This document shows, one piece after another, positions 17,693 to 24,789 of a DNA stretch of 64,000 bases. The notes under the pieces were generated by a model, which did not search any database, was not told the origin of the DNA, and worked only from the letters and a program-made list of their open reading frames with translations. The stretch lies in contig OY761542.1 in assembly GCA_963664635.1 (NCBI GenBank), positions 2,604,001-2,668,000 on the forward strand. Reading direction: 5' to 3'. Numbering within the stretch: position 1 is the stretch's first letter; each line of letters starts with the position of its first letter. Origin of the DNA: VXNE01 sp963664635 (lineage in GTDB: Bacteria > Pseudomonadota > Gammaproteobacteria > Pseudomonadales > Azotimanducaceae). Made by a program: the position numbers and the translations under genes.

Positions 17693-18580
17693 TCAGCGCA
17701 GTGCCGTCGCCGTGCGAAGGAGGGCGGCGATGTGGTCGACCAGCGTCGGCATCGCCGGTTCGGGAAGGTCGTGGCCCATGTCCTCGATGATCTCGAGACG
17801 CGCCCCGGGCACGGCCGCGGCGGTACGTCGCGCCTCGGCTACCGGAACGAGCGGGTCCGCGGCGCCGTGGATGACGAGGGCCGGCATCCCGAGCTTGCGC
17901 AGGTGTGCGGTCCGGTCGGGGTCGGTCGCCCCGGCGATCCACTGGCGCACGGCGCCGTCGGGCCGGTAGGCGCGGGCATGCGCGGCGCGGACGAAGCGGC
18001 CGAGTCCGACGGTTGCCGAGTCGTGTTGGGGACCCCCGAGCTTCCGTGCCCAGGCGATGCCGCGGCCGACGACCTCCTGCTGGCTGCGCGACCGTTCGGC
18101 GAATGCCGGCAGGAGGTCCGCGTCCGGCCCGGGCAGGGGGAAGGGCCCGGGGCCGGCGGCGATGGAGGTCCAGGTGAAGACGCGTTCGGGATGGTGAATG
18201 GCCAGACGCTGCGCGACCATCGCTCCGAGGGAGAAGCCGACGAGATGGGCGCCCGACTGGCCGAGGTGGTCGAGTAGCCGACAGGCGTCGCCGGCCATGT
18301 CCGAGAGCGTGTACGCGGGCTTCACGCCGGCCGCGCCGTCGCCGTTGGCGATGACGTCGGCCAGCTCGAGGGCGTCGGCCGTGAGCCCGAACGAGAGGCC
18401 GGTGTCGCGGCTATCGTACGTGATGACCCGGAAACCCGCGTCCACCAACCCGTCCACGAGCGACGGCGGCCAATGCTCGAGCTGCAGCCCGGCATCGTGC
18501 ATCAGCAACACCGGCGCGTCGGCGCGCGCACCGTATTGTTCGAATTGCATCGCACCGCTTGCGGTCGCGAATCGGGGCAT
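17693..18580 (-). CDS. Alpha/beta hydrolase
   Basis: Alpha/beta-fold hydrolase of 295 residues. The nucleophile elbow is GFSLGAM, the oxyanion region precedes it as VLLMHDAGL, and the acid and base residues sit in IHGAADPLVP and EDMGHDLPEP near the C-terminus. The general form matches the 3-oxoadipate enol-lactonase or esterase group, but the substrate is not defined. ATG 18580 is used; ATG 18550 is an alternative. The gene ends in a convergent position to the DUF4870-like gene and starts divergently from the TRAP operon. Confidence 0.82.
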   Translation of the reverse strand: MPRFATASGAMQFEQYGARADAPVLLMHDAGLQLEHWPPSLVDGLVDAGFRVITYDSRDTGLSFGLTADALELADVIANGDGAAGVKPAYTLSDMAGDACRLLDHLGQSGAHLVGFSLGAMVAQRLAIHHPERVFTWTSIAAGPGPFPLPGPDADLLPAFAERSRSQQEVVGRGIAWARKLGGPQHDSATVGLGRFVRAAHARAYRPDGAVRQWIAGATDPDRTAHLRKLGMPALVIHGAADPLVPVAEARRTAAAVPGARLEIIEDMGHDLPEPAMPTLVDHIAALLRTATALR

Positions 18581-18631
18581 GGGTGGTACGGGACGTTGCG
18601 GGAACCGGGCGATTTTAATCGTACCGCCGTT

Positions 18632-18677
18632 CGCCGGAAAGCCACTGAACGCCGGAAGTACGCCGGAAGCGCCGGAA
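18632..18677. repeat. Four CGCCGGAA iterons upstream of the TRAP operon
   Basis: The octamer CGCCGGAA occurs four times in direct orientation at 18632, 18650, 18661 and 18670 in the divergent gap between the alpha/beta hydrolase and the TRAP operon. Spacings are 18, 11 and 9 bases. Regularly spaced direct repeats in an intergenic region may bind a regulator, but chance in G+C-rich DNA is possible. Confidence 0.4.
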
Positions 18678-18796
18678 ACATCCCAGCCCGGCGCCGGCGG
18701 GCCGGTTGCATTGTCCGAGCCCGCCCCGTTAAATGCCGCCGCATGCGCGCCCGAAAGCCGAAGGCGCCGTCGTTGGGGCGCTCCAGGGGAACCCAC

Positions 18797-19675
18797 GTGC
18801 CCGCTTGCCCGCGTTCGCTCGCGCGGGCGTTCCACGCGGGTGCACTGGCCGTCCTGTGCGTCCTGCTCGGCGGCTGCACCTCCCTGGTGTCGTCCGTCAC
18901 GGAGGACCTCGCGGCGGACCTTTCCTCGGCCATCCTGGACAACGACGATCTCGACGTGGTCCGGGAAGGCGCGCCGGCGTACCTGATCATGCTCGATGCG
19001 CTGCTGCGCTCGGACCCGGACAGCCCGGCCCTGCTGGCGGCGGCCGCCGCCCTGAACGGGGCGTACGGGACATCCTTCGTGGAAGACCCGGAGCGGCGCC
19101 GCGCGTTCGCCCGCAAGGCGCTCCAGCTCGCTTCGCGGGCGGCCTGCGAGGAGATCCCGTGGACCTGTACGATTCGGACGGATCCGAGCGCGGCCTTGGA
19201 GGAACGGTTGCCGGGGCTCGCCCGGGGCGACGTTCCCGTCGCGTATGCCTTCGCCACGGCCTGGGCGGGATGGATCCAGGCCCACGGCGACGACTGGGGC
19301 GCGGTGGCGGAACTCGGGCGCGTGAAGTCGCTGATGACGCGTATCGCCGAACTGGACGAGGGATACGAGCACGGCGGCCCGCGCCTGTACCTCGGGGTTT
19401 TCGAGACCCTCGTGCCGGCGGCGCTCGGCGGGCGGCCGGAACTCGGGCGGGAGCACTTCGAGCGCGCCATCGAGCTGTCGGAGGGCCGTTTCCTCATGGC
19501 GCGGGTGCTATTGGCGGAACGCTACGGCCGGTTGGTCTTCGACCGGGAACTGCACGACCGGGAACTGCGCGCCGCGCTCGAAGCGGAACCCCGGCAGCGT
19601 GGGATGACGTTGGCGAACATGATCGCCCAGGAGCAGGCCCGGGTCCTGCTGGAGTCGGCCGATGAATATTTCTAG
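18797..19675 (+). CDS. TRAP transporter TatT-type lipoprotein (T component)
   Basis: Predicted lipoprotein of 292 residues with a lipobox ending LLGGC near residue 27 and an otherwise helical, TPR-like body. It matches the TatT family known from Treponema, in which a trimeric helical lipoprotein partners a DctP-type binding protein and presents hydrophobic ligands. GTG 18797 follows AGGGGA at good spacing; ATG 18743 is in frame and possible. The stop overlaps the start of the binding-protein gene by 14 bases, which strongly supports a joint function in this TRAP system. Confidence 0.8.
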   Translation: MPACPRSLARAFHAGALAVLCVLLGGCTSLVSSVTEDLAADLSSAILDNDDLDVVREGAPAYLIMLDALLRSDPDSPALLAAAAALNGAYGTSFVEDPERRRAFARKALQLASRAACEEIPWTCTIRTDPSAALEERLPGLARGDVPVAYAFATAWAGWIQAHGDDWGAVAELGRVKSLMTRIAELDEGYEHGGPRLYLGVFETLVPAALGGRPELGREHFERAIELSEGRFLMARVLLAERYGRLVFDRELHDRELRAALEAEPRQRGMTLANMIAQEQARVLLESADEYF

Positions 19676-20678
19676 CGCTGCGCGCGCCATGCTGCTCGGG
19701 GTCGCGGTCGTGCTCGCCGGCGCGCCCGCGTCGTTCGCGGCCACCCTCAAGATCGCGACGGTCTCCCCCGACGGGTCCGTGTGGATGAAACTCCTGCGTG
19801 GCGCCGCCAGGGAGGTCGCGGCGGAGACCGGGGGGCGGGTCGAAATCAAGCTCTACCCGGGCGGCGTCATGGGTGACGACCGGGCCATGATGCGCAAGAT
19901 GCGCGTCGGGCAGTTGCAGGGGGCCGTCGTCACCACCGGGGCCTTCAACCGGATTTTTCCCGACCTGCAGCTCTACAACCTGCCCATGCAGTTCCGCAGT
20001 CTCGCCGAGGTGGACCACGTGCGTCCGCGCCTGGACGCGGACCTGATGCAGGGCCTCGAGGAGGCGGGCTTCGTCTGCGTGGGTGTCGCCGAAGTGGGCA
20101 TGGCCTACGCGATGGCGACCCGCGCGGCGCGTTCGCTGGCCGACGCGCGCGGCCTGAAGGTGTGGACGCCACAGGGCGACGACATGGCGGCCAGGGCCCT
20201 CACGGATTTCGGCATCACGCCCGTCCCGCTCACCATCCCGGACGTGCTCGCGGGGCTGCAGACCGGGCTCATCGACACCGTGGCCGCGCCGCTCGTCGGT
20301 GCCGTGGCGCTGCAGTGGCACGGGCAGCTCAAGTACGTACTCGACCTGCCCTTCATGTACATCTACGCGCCGATGGTGCTGACGAAGCGGCCGTTCGAGC
20401 GTCTGGAGCCGGACGACCAGGAGACGGTGCGGCGCGTGCTCGGCGCGGCGGTGCGCGCCGCCGACGCGGGCAACCGGCGCGATCACGATGCCGTGTGGAA
20501 GGTGCTGCGGCAGCAGGGCCTGACGTTCCTGCGTCCCGCCCCGGACGAGATTCGCGAATGGCAGGCCCGGGCCGACGCAGTTTCCGCGGAGTGGACGGCG
20601 AGCGGGGTGGTGACGCCAGGCCGTTACGAGCGTTTCATGGCGCTACTTGCCGAGTACAGGGACGAGCTTGACCGATAG
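19662..20678 (+). CDS. dctP: TRAP transporter solute-binding protein (DctP family)
   Basis: Periplasmic binding protein of 338 residues with a Sec signal ending near AGAPASFA. The mature protein begins TLKIATVSPDGSVWM and contains VEIKLYPGGVMGDD and the conserved arginine region KVWTPQGDD, the DctP/TatP hallmarks. It captures an organic acid or hydrophobic ligand and delivers it to the DctQM permease. It overlaps both neighbours and is the central gene of a four-gene operon. With a TatT partner a lipid-like or bulky hydrophobic ligand is more likely than a simple C4 acid (inference). Confidence 0.9.
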   Translation: MNISSAARAMLLGVAVVLAGAPASFAATLKIATVSPDGSVWMKLLRGAAREVAAETGGRVEIKLYPGGVMGDDRAMMRKMRVGQLQGAVVTTGAFNRIFPDLQLYNLPMQFRSLAEVDHVRPRLDADLMQGLEEAGFVCVGVAEVGMAYAMATRAARSLADARGLKVWTPQGDDMAARALTDFGITPVPLTIPDVLAGLQTGLIDTVAAPLVGAVALQWHGQLKYVLDLPFMYIYAPMVLTKRPFERLEPDDQETVRRVLGAAVRAADAGNRRDHDAVWKVLRQQGLTFLRPAPDEIREWQARADAVSAEWTASGVVTPGRYERFMALLAEYRDELDR

Positions 20679-21150
20679 GATCGAGTGGGCGCTGCAGCGC
20701 CTGGAGTCGGCCCTCCTGGTCGGCCTCCTCGGGGCCATGATCGGCGTCGCCGTCTACCAGGTCGTCGCGCGGAATCTCTTCGATGCCGGCCTGGTGTGGG
20801 GCGACCCCATGGTGCGCGTGGCCCTGCTGTGGGTAACCCTGGTCGGGGGCATGGCGGCCTCGGCGTCGGACCGGCACATCCGGATCGACCTGGTCGCGCG
20901 TTTCGCCTCGCCGGCCCTGGCGCGTCACCTGGGACGGCTGACCAGCGCCTTCACCGCGGTGATCTGCTTCGCGCTCGCCTGGTTCTCCGTCACCCTGGTG
21001 CTGTGGGACTACCGGGACGGCACGCCCGGCTTCGGCATCGTGCCCGCGTGGGTGTGCGAGCTCGTCATCCCCGTCGGCGCCGGCGTCATGGGTCTGCGCT
21101 ACCTCGTCCGCTCCGTGGCCCCGCCGGGCGACGGGGAGCCGGCGCCATGA
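20668..21150 (+). CDS. dctQ: TRAP transporter small permease (DctQ family)
   Basis: Four-helix small membrane subunit of a TRAP transporter, 160 residues from a TTG at 20668 that follows GGGACGAG; a second TTG at 20647 is in frame. The RHIRIDLV block after the second helix is the conserved DctQ motif. The start overlaps the dctP stop and the stop overlaps the dctM ATG in an ATGA junction. Confidence 0.88.
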   Translation: MTDRIEWALQRLESALLVGLLGAMIGVAVYQVVARNLFDAGLVWGDPMVRVALLWVTLVGGMAASASDRHIRIDLVARFASPALARHLGRLTSAFTAVICFALAWFSVTLVLWDYRDGTPGFGIVPAWVCELVIPVGAGVMGLRYLVRSVAPPGDGEPAP

Positions 21151-22418
21151 TCCTGCTCGCGGCGCTCGGCATCCTGGCCATGGCGCTGCTCGGCGCGCCG
21201 CTCTTCGCGGTGGTCCTCGCCGCCGCGATGCTCGGTTTCCTGGTCGTGGACGTGGATCTGGCGGTCACCGCGATCGAGCTGTACCGGATCACCGACACCC
21301 CGCTGCTGGTGGCGCTGCCGTTCTTCACCTTCGCCGGTTACCTGATGGCCGAGGCCAACACGTCCCAAAGGCTGATGGCCCTGACGCGCGCGCTGTTCGG
21401 CTGGATGCCGGCCGGCCTCGCCATCGTCGGCTTCGTCGCCTGCGCGGTGTTCACCGCGCTCACGGGCGCGTCGGGCGTGACCATCGTCGCCCTCGGCGCG
21501 CTGCTGCTGCCGATGCTGCGCAACAGCGGGTATTCGGAACGCTACAGCCTGGGTCTCGTGACGACCTCGGGCAGTCTCGGCCTCCTCATCGTCCCCTCGG
21601 TGCCGCTCATCCTGTACGGCATCGTTGCGCAGCAGATGGGCGTCGGCGAGCCGTTCACGATCCAGCAGCTCTTCCTCGGGGGCCTCGCGCCCGCACTGCT
21701 CATGATCGTGCTGCTGTCCGCGTGGACGGTGTGGCGGCACGGCGGCGTCGAACGCACGCCGTTCCGGAAGGAGGAAGTCTGGAAGCACCTCGTCGCCGCG
21801 CGCTGGGAACTGCCGCTTCCGGTGTTCGTGCTCGGCGGCATCTACAGCGGCTTCTTCGCGATCTCGGAGGCCGCGGCGATGACTGCGCTCTACGTGATCG
21901 TGGCGGAGGTCTTGCTCTACCGGGAGGTGTCGCTCCGCAAGCTGCCCAGGGTCATGCGCGAGTCGATGGTGATGGTGGGGAGCATCGTGCTGATATTGGG
22001 TGTCGCCCTTGCATTCACGAACTACCTGATCGACACCGGTGCGCCCCAGGCGCTCTTCGAGTTCATGCAGGCACACGTCACGAACGTCCTGACCTTCCTG
22101 ATCCTGCTCAACCTGCTGCTGCTCGTACTCGGAGCGGTGCTCGACGTCTTCTCGGCCGTCATCATCATGACCCCGCTGCTGCTGCCGGTCGCCGTCGGCT
22201 ACGGCCTGCACCCGATCCATCTCGGCATCATCTTCCTCGCGAACCTGCAGATCGGCTACTTCACGCCCCCGGTGGGCATGAATCTCTTCATCGCGAGCTA
22301 CCGTTTCGAGCGGCCCGTGCTCGAACTCTATGCGGCGTGCCTGCCTTTCATGGCGGTGCTGCTGGTGGCGCTGCTCGTCATCACGTACGTGCCGGCGCTT
22401 TCGCTCTGGTTTCTGTAG
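21147..22418 (+). CDS. dctM: TRAP transporter large permease (DctM family)
   Basis: Large 12-helix subunit of the TRAP transporter, 423 residues, which carries out sodium-coupled uptake. PLLVALPFFTFAGYLM and FTALTGASGVTIVALGALL correspond to conserved DctM regions, and the C-terminal half has LDVFSAVIIMTPLLLPVA and IGYFTPPVGMNLF, the paired signature of the family. The ATG overlaps the dctQ stop. A hairpin directly follows the stop codon, ending the operon. Confidence 0.92.
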   Translation: MILLAALGILAMALLGAPLFAVVLAAAMLGFLVVDVDLAVTAIELYRITDTPLLVALPFFTFAGYLMAEANTSQRLMALTRALFGWMPAGLAIVGFVACAVFTALTGASGVTIVALGALLLPMLRNSGYSERYSLGLVTTSGSLGLLIVPSVPLILYGIVAQQMGVGEPFTIQQLFLGGLAPALLMIVLLSAWTVWRHGGVERTPFRKEEVWKHLVAARWELPLPVFVLGGIYSGFFAISEAAAMTALYVIVAEVLLYREVSLRKLPRVMRESMVMVGSIVLILGVALAFTNYLIDTGAPQALFEFMQAHVTNVLTFLILLNLLLLVLGAVLDVFSAVIIMTPLLLPVAVGYGLHPIHLGIIFLANLQIGYFTPPVGMNLFIASYRFERPVLELYAACLPFMAVLLVALLVITYVPALSLWFL

Positions 22419-22439
22419 GGGACGGGCTTGCCCCGTCCC
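22419..22439 (+). terminator. Hairpin after the TRAP operon
   Basis: An eight-base stem GGGACGGG / CCCGTCCC with a five-base loop begins immediately after the dctM stop. There is no T-rich tail, so it may act as an RNA 3'-end stabiliser or Rho-assisted terminator rather than a classic intrinsic terminator. It is also the first hairpin of the palindrome cluster that follows. Confidence 0.5.
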
Positions 22440-22442
22440 GGC

Positions 22443-22537
22443 GCGACCTGCGGTCGCATTGCAGTTTCGCTGGCGCGAAACTGCCCTGTCGGCGAAGGCG
22501 CTATGCGGTTGCGCAACCGCGCGACCACGAGGGTCGC
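22443..22537. repeat. REP-like cluster of four palindromes
   Basis: Four perfect short palindromes are strung together: GCGACC/GGTCGC (22443-22457), GCAGTTTCGC/GCGAAACTGC (22461-22483), GCGGTTG/CAACCGC (22505-22520) and GCGACC/GGTCGC again (22521-22537), followed by CCCCTACGAGGTA. The pairing of a GCGACC stem with an AGTTTCGC stem recurs at 62489-62531, so this is a dispersed extragenic palindrome family. Such clusters often sit at operon ends. Confidence 0.6.
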
Positions 22538-22635
22538 CCCTACGAGGTACAGGATGCACCGTCGGCGATCATAGGGGATTCGCACGAGCCGTTCCGCTCC
22601 GTCGCCGGGCGCCGCCCGAGTGCTAACGTAAGCCC

Positions 22636-22873
22636 ATGAGAATACACATTGCCTTGCCCGACGCCCTGGTCGCCGAACTCGACCGTCGCCGGCGTGCGCC
22701 GGCGCAGCGCCTGCATCGCCGAACTGATCCGGCGCGCGCTCGAAGAGGAGCGTCGTTGGGACGACATCGAGGGCGCGTTGTCGTCGCTTGCGGATGTCGG
22801 CCACGCGTGGGACGGCGACCCCGCCGAGTGGGTGCGTCGACAGCGGGGTGGAGACGAGCGGCGTAGCGGGTAA
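22636..22873 (+). pseudogene. vapB: vapB-type antitoxin, frameshifted
   Basis: The first 20 residues (RIHIALPDALVAELDRR from ATG 22636) look like a ribbon-helix-helix antitoxin N-terminus. The rest of the same family (SACIAELIRRALEEERRWDD and DPAEWVRRQR) continues in the next reading frame from about 22700 to the TAA at 22871-22873. One skipped base in the GC-rich CGCCGG stretch near 22685-22705 would restore a single 79-residue antitoxin. The gene is therefore broken, or a sequencing error is present. The VapC remnant directly downstream supports decay of the whole module. Confidence 0.7.
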
Positions 22874-23106
22874 GCACGGCGCGGCGGCTGTTCAATGGTC
22901 TGCGCCTGGCGCCGCTCGGGATGACGGAGGGGAGATTGGCGGGAACCTGGCGGCGTGCGTTCGCCGACCGCGGGGTGACGCTGCACCAGGCCGACTGCCT
23001 GATCGCCGCGGCGGCCAAGGGCGTGGGCGCGTCGCTCGCTACGGCCAACGTGGACGATTTTCCGATGGCGGACCTGGTCGTCGAACATTGGCCCGTCGGC
23101 CAGTAA
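22873..23106 (+). pseudogene. vapC: vapC-type PIN-domain toxin, 5'-truncated remnant
   Basis: Only the C-terminal half of a PIN-domain RNase is present: LAGTWRRAFADRG, then HQADCLIAAAAKG with the conserved acidic residue, then LATANVDDFPM and VEHWPVG. The N-terminal strand with the first catalytic aspartate, usually some 60-70 residues upstream, is missing; the frame closes at a stop near 22864. An internal ATG at 22921 could give a 61-residue fragment but without a complete active site. It follows the frameshifted vapB, so the toxin-antitoxin pair is dead. Confidence 0.75.
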
Positions 23107-23205
23107 TGGGTGCGCGCCAAGGCCGGTGAGGATCGGCGGCTACTCCTTCTCCCGACATGCCGTGATGGACAGGGGAAGGTGTGCGGAGGCCTGTCCGGGG
23201 TTCCG

Positions 23206-23958
23206 TCAGCGGCCGCGCACCGCCTCCAGACCGTTGCCAATCCCTTCGGTCGCCCAGGCGGCCCAGGGCAGCGTGAAGAACCGGAAGCCCTTCTCCATCA
23301 GTTCGCCTGGAGAGATGCCTGGCGGGACGAAGAACATCCCGGGGGCGACGCCGGCATCCCGGCAGGCCGCCCCGATCCGGTCGAGGGCGGCGTGGTACCT
23401 GGGGTTCGTGTAGTCGAGCGGGACGTCGATGTTGATGGACAGGTCGGACGGTCCGACCAGCAGCACGTCGATGCCGTCCACGCTCAGGATGTCCTCGATG
23501 CCGTCCAGCGCCTCCTGTGTCTCGATCATCGGGATGATGAGCAGCTGTTCGTTGACCGCGTCCATGTACTCCCGGTAGTTCGAGAACTCGCCCCAGTCGC
23601 CGCGCATGCCGGCCGAACTGCGGGCGCCGGCGAACGGGTACCTGCACCAGTTCACCATGTTGGCGGCTTCTTCCGGGGTGTTCACCATGGGTACGACAAT
23701 GCCCTTGGCGCCGATATCGAGGGCGTAGCAGATCTGGTCGGGACGCAGGTCCCCGACGCGGACGATCGGGGTCGCATCGGTGCCGCACGTCGCGCCGACG
23801 GCCCGTCCGAGCCCCTTGATGTCGTCCGTCGAGTGCTGCGTGTCGAAGAGCAGGAAGTCGAAACCCGCGCGTGCCAGGAAGCGCGTGTCGCTGGCGGCGC
23901 CGGCGGTGGTCCCGACGACGGTCTCGCCGGCCTTGAGCCTGTCCTTGGTCCGATGCAT
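23206..23958 (-). CDS. HpcH/HpaI-family aldolase (2-dehydro-3-deoxy-glucarate aldolase type)
   Basis: Class II, metal-dependent aldolase/citrate-lyase family member of 250 residues. The family shows FLLFDTQHS near the N-terminus, GAKGIVVPMVNT, the metal-binding glutamate in IPMIETQEAL, and LLVGPSDLSINI. These are characteristic of HpcH/HpaI enzymes, which cleave 2-oxo-4-hydroxy acids to pyruvate and an aldehyde. ATG 23958 with GGGGACT upstream is preferred over an upstream in-frame start at 24033, which would enter a palindrome. No partner genes of a degradation pathway are adjacent. Confidence 0.9.
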   Translation of the reverse strand: MHRTKDRLKAGETVVGTTAGAASDTRFLARAGFDFLLFDTQHSTDDIKGLGRAVGATCGTDATPIVRVGDLRPDQICYALDIGAKGIVVPMVNTPEEAANMVNWCRYPFAGARSSAGMRGDWGEFSNYREYMDAVNEQLLIIPMIETQEALDGIEDILSVDGIDVLLVGPSDLSINIDVPLDYTNPRYHAALDRIGAACRDAGVAPGMFFVPPGISPGELMEKGFRFFTLPWAAWATEGIGNGLEAVRGR

Positions 23959-23994
23959 GTGCCGAGTCCCCTGAAGGCGGGCCTGAAGCCTAGG

Positions 23995-24036
23995 CGCGTC
24001 GCCTGGCGGCGACGCGATCGAGTTGCGGAGCAACTC
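23995..24036. repeat. Two adjacent palindromes, REP-like
   Basis: GCGTCGCC/GGCGACGC (about 23995-24014) is followed six bases later by GAGTTGC/GCAACTC (24020-24036). The two-hairpin layout is similar to the clusters at 22443 and 62489 although the stems differ in detail. It lies upstream of the aldolase gene in the divergent gap. Confidence 0.45.
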
Positions 24037-24165
24037 GGAGGCGCTGTTCGTAAACTTGGCTCATCTGTCCACTCGAAGGCTGCTCAAGGAGTCTAGCAGT
24101 TTCCAACCCGGTGGCTGGGCGGCGTCCGCGTCGCGACCACGTAATCCGGGCAGCGTGCATCCTCC

Positions 24166-24171
24166 TATAAT
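24166..24171 (+). promoter_or_regulatory. Possible -10 element upstream of yjbQ
   Basis: A perfect TATAAT hexamer lies 48 bp before the yjbQ ATG in otherwise G+C-rich DNA. No good -35 hexamer is seen 16-18 bases upstream, so this is a tentative call. Confidence 0.4.
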
Positions 24172-24218
24172 GGGCGAGCGTCGTCGATTTGCGCGCGCGC
24201 TCCGTCCGCGAGGACCCG

Positions 24219-24632
24219 ATGAACCACGAGATCTCCATTCCGGTGAGCGGCCAGGGTCTTTACGACATCACCGGCCGGGTGGCGGCGGTCGTCGCGGAGG
24301 GCGGCGTCGAGGAGGCGTTGGCGACGGTGTTCATCCGCCACACGTCGGCCAGCCTCGTGATCCAGGAGAACGCGGACCCGGCGGTGCAGCGCGACCTCGA
24401 GCGCTTCCTGGACCGGCTGGTGCCGGAGGACGAGCGGCTGTACACCCATGTCGAGGAGGGGGCGGACGACATGCCCGCCCACATCAAGGGCGCCCTCACG
24501 CAGACGCACCTCTCGATCCCGGTCACCGGCGGGCGGCTCGCCCTCGGCACCTGGCAGGGGATCTTCCTTTGGGAGCATCGCCACCGGCGGGGCGTGCGCA
24601 GCGTCGTGGTGAATCTCTTGGGGGGAGGCTGA
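24219..24632 (+). CDS. yjbQ: YjbQ/UPF0047 family protein
   Basis: Small beta-rich protein of 137 residues of the UPF0047 family, for which weak thiamine-phosphate synthase activity has been reported. Signature blocks are FIRHTSASLVIQEN, the metal-site region YTHVEEGADDMPAHIK, and GTWQGIFLWEHR. GAGGAC lies before ATG 24219. The gene stands alone, behind a TATAAT box. Confidence 0.88.
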   Translation: MNHEISIPVSGQGLYDITGRVAAVVAEGGVEEALATVFIRHTSASLVIQENADPAVQRDLERFLDRLVPEDERLYTHVEEGADDMPAHIKGALTQTHLSIPVTGGRLALGTWQGIFLWEHRHRRGVRSVVVNLLGGG

Positions 24633-24654
24633 CGGGCTGGGTCCCGTCGGACGG

Positions 24655-24712
24655 TCCATATACTTTATATATATCAGTCGGATACAAGGTCTTTATGATT
24701 GAAACTCTAGCA
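24655..24712 (+). promoter_or_regulatory. AT-rich patch, probable promoter of the fused CoA-transferase gene
   Basis: An unusually AT-rich stretch (TTTATATATATC, then GGTCTTTATGATTGAAAC) lies 80-130 bp upstream of the CoA-transferase start in a region of about 70% G+C. Such patches usually mark promoters; no confident -35/-10 pair can be fixed. Confidence 0.35.
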
Positions 24713-24789
24713 TGCTGCCCCGCAGCAAAGCGCCTCGGCCCCGGGTCCGCTTATCATGCGTCCCGTTCCAACCGGCGGCGTGTCGACAC

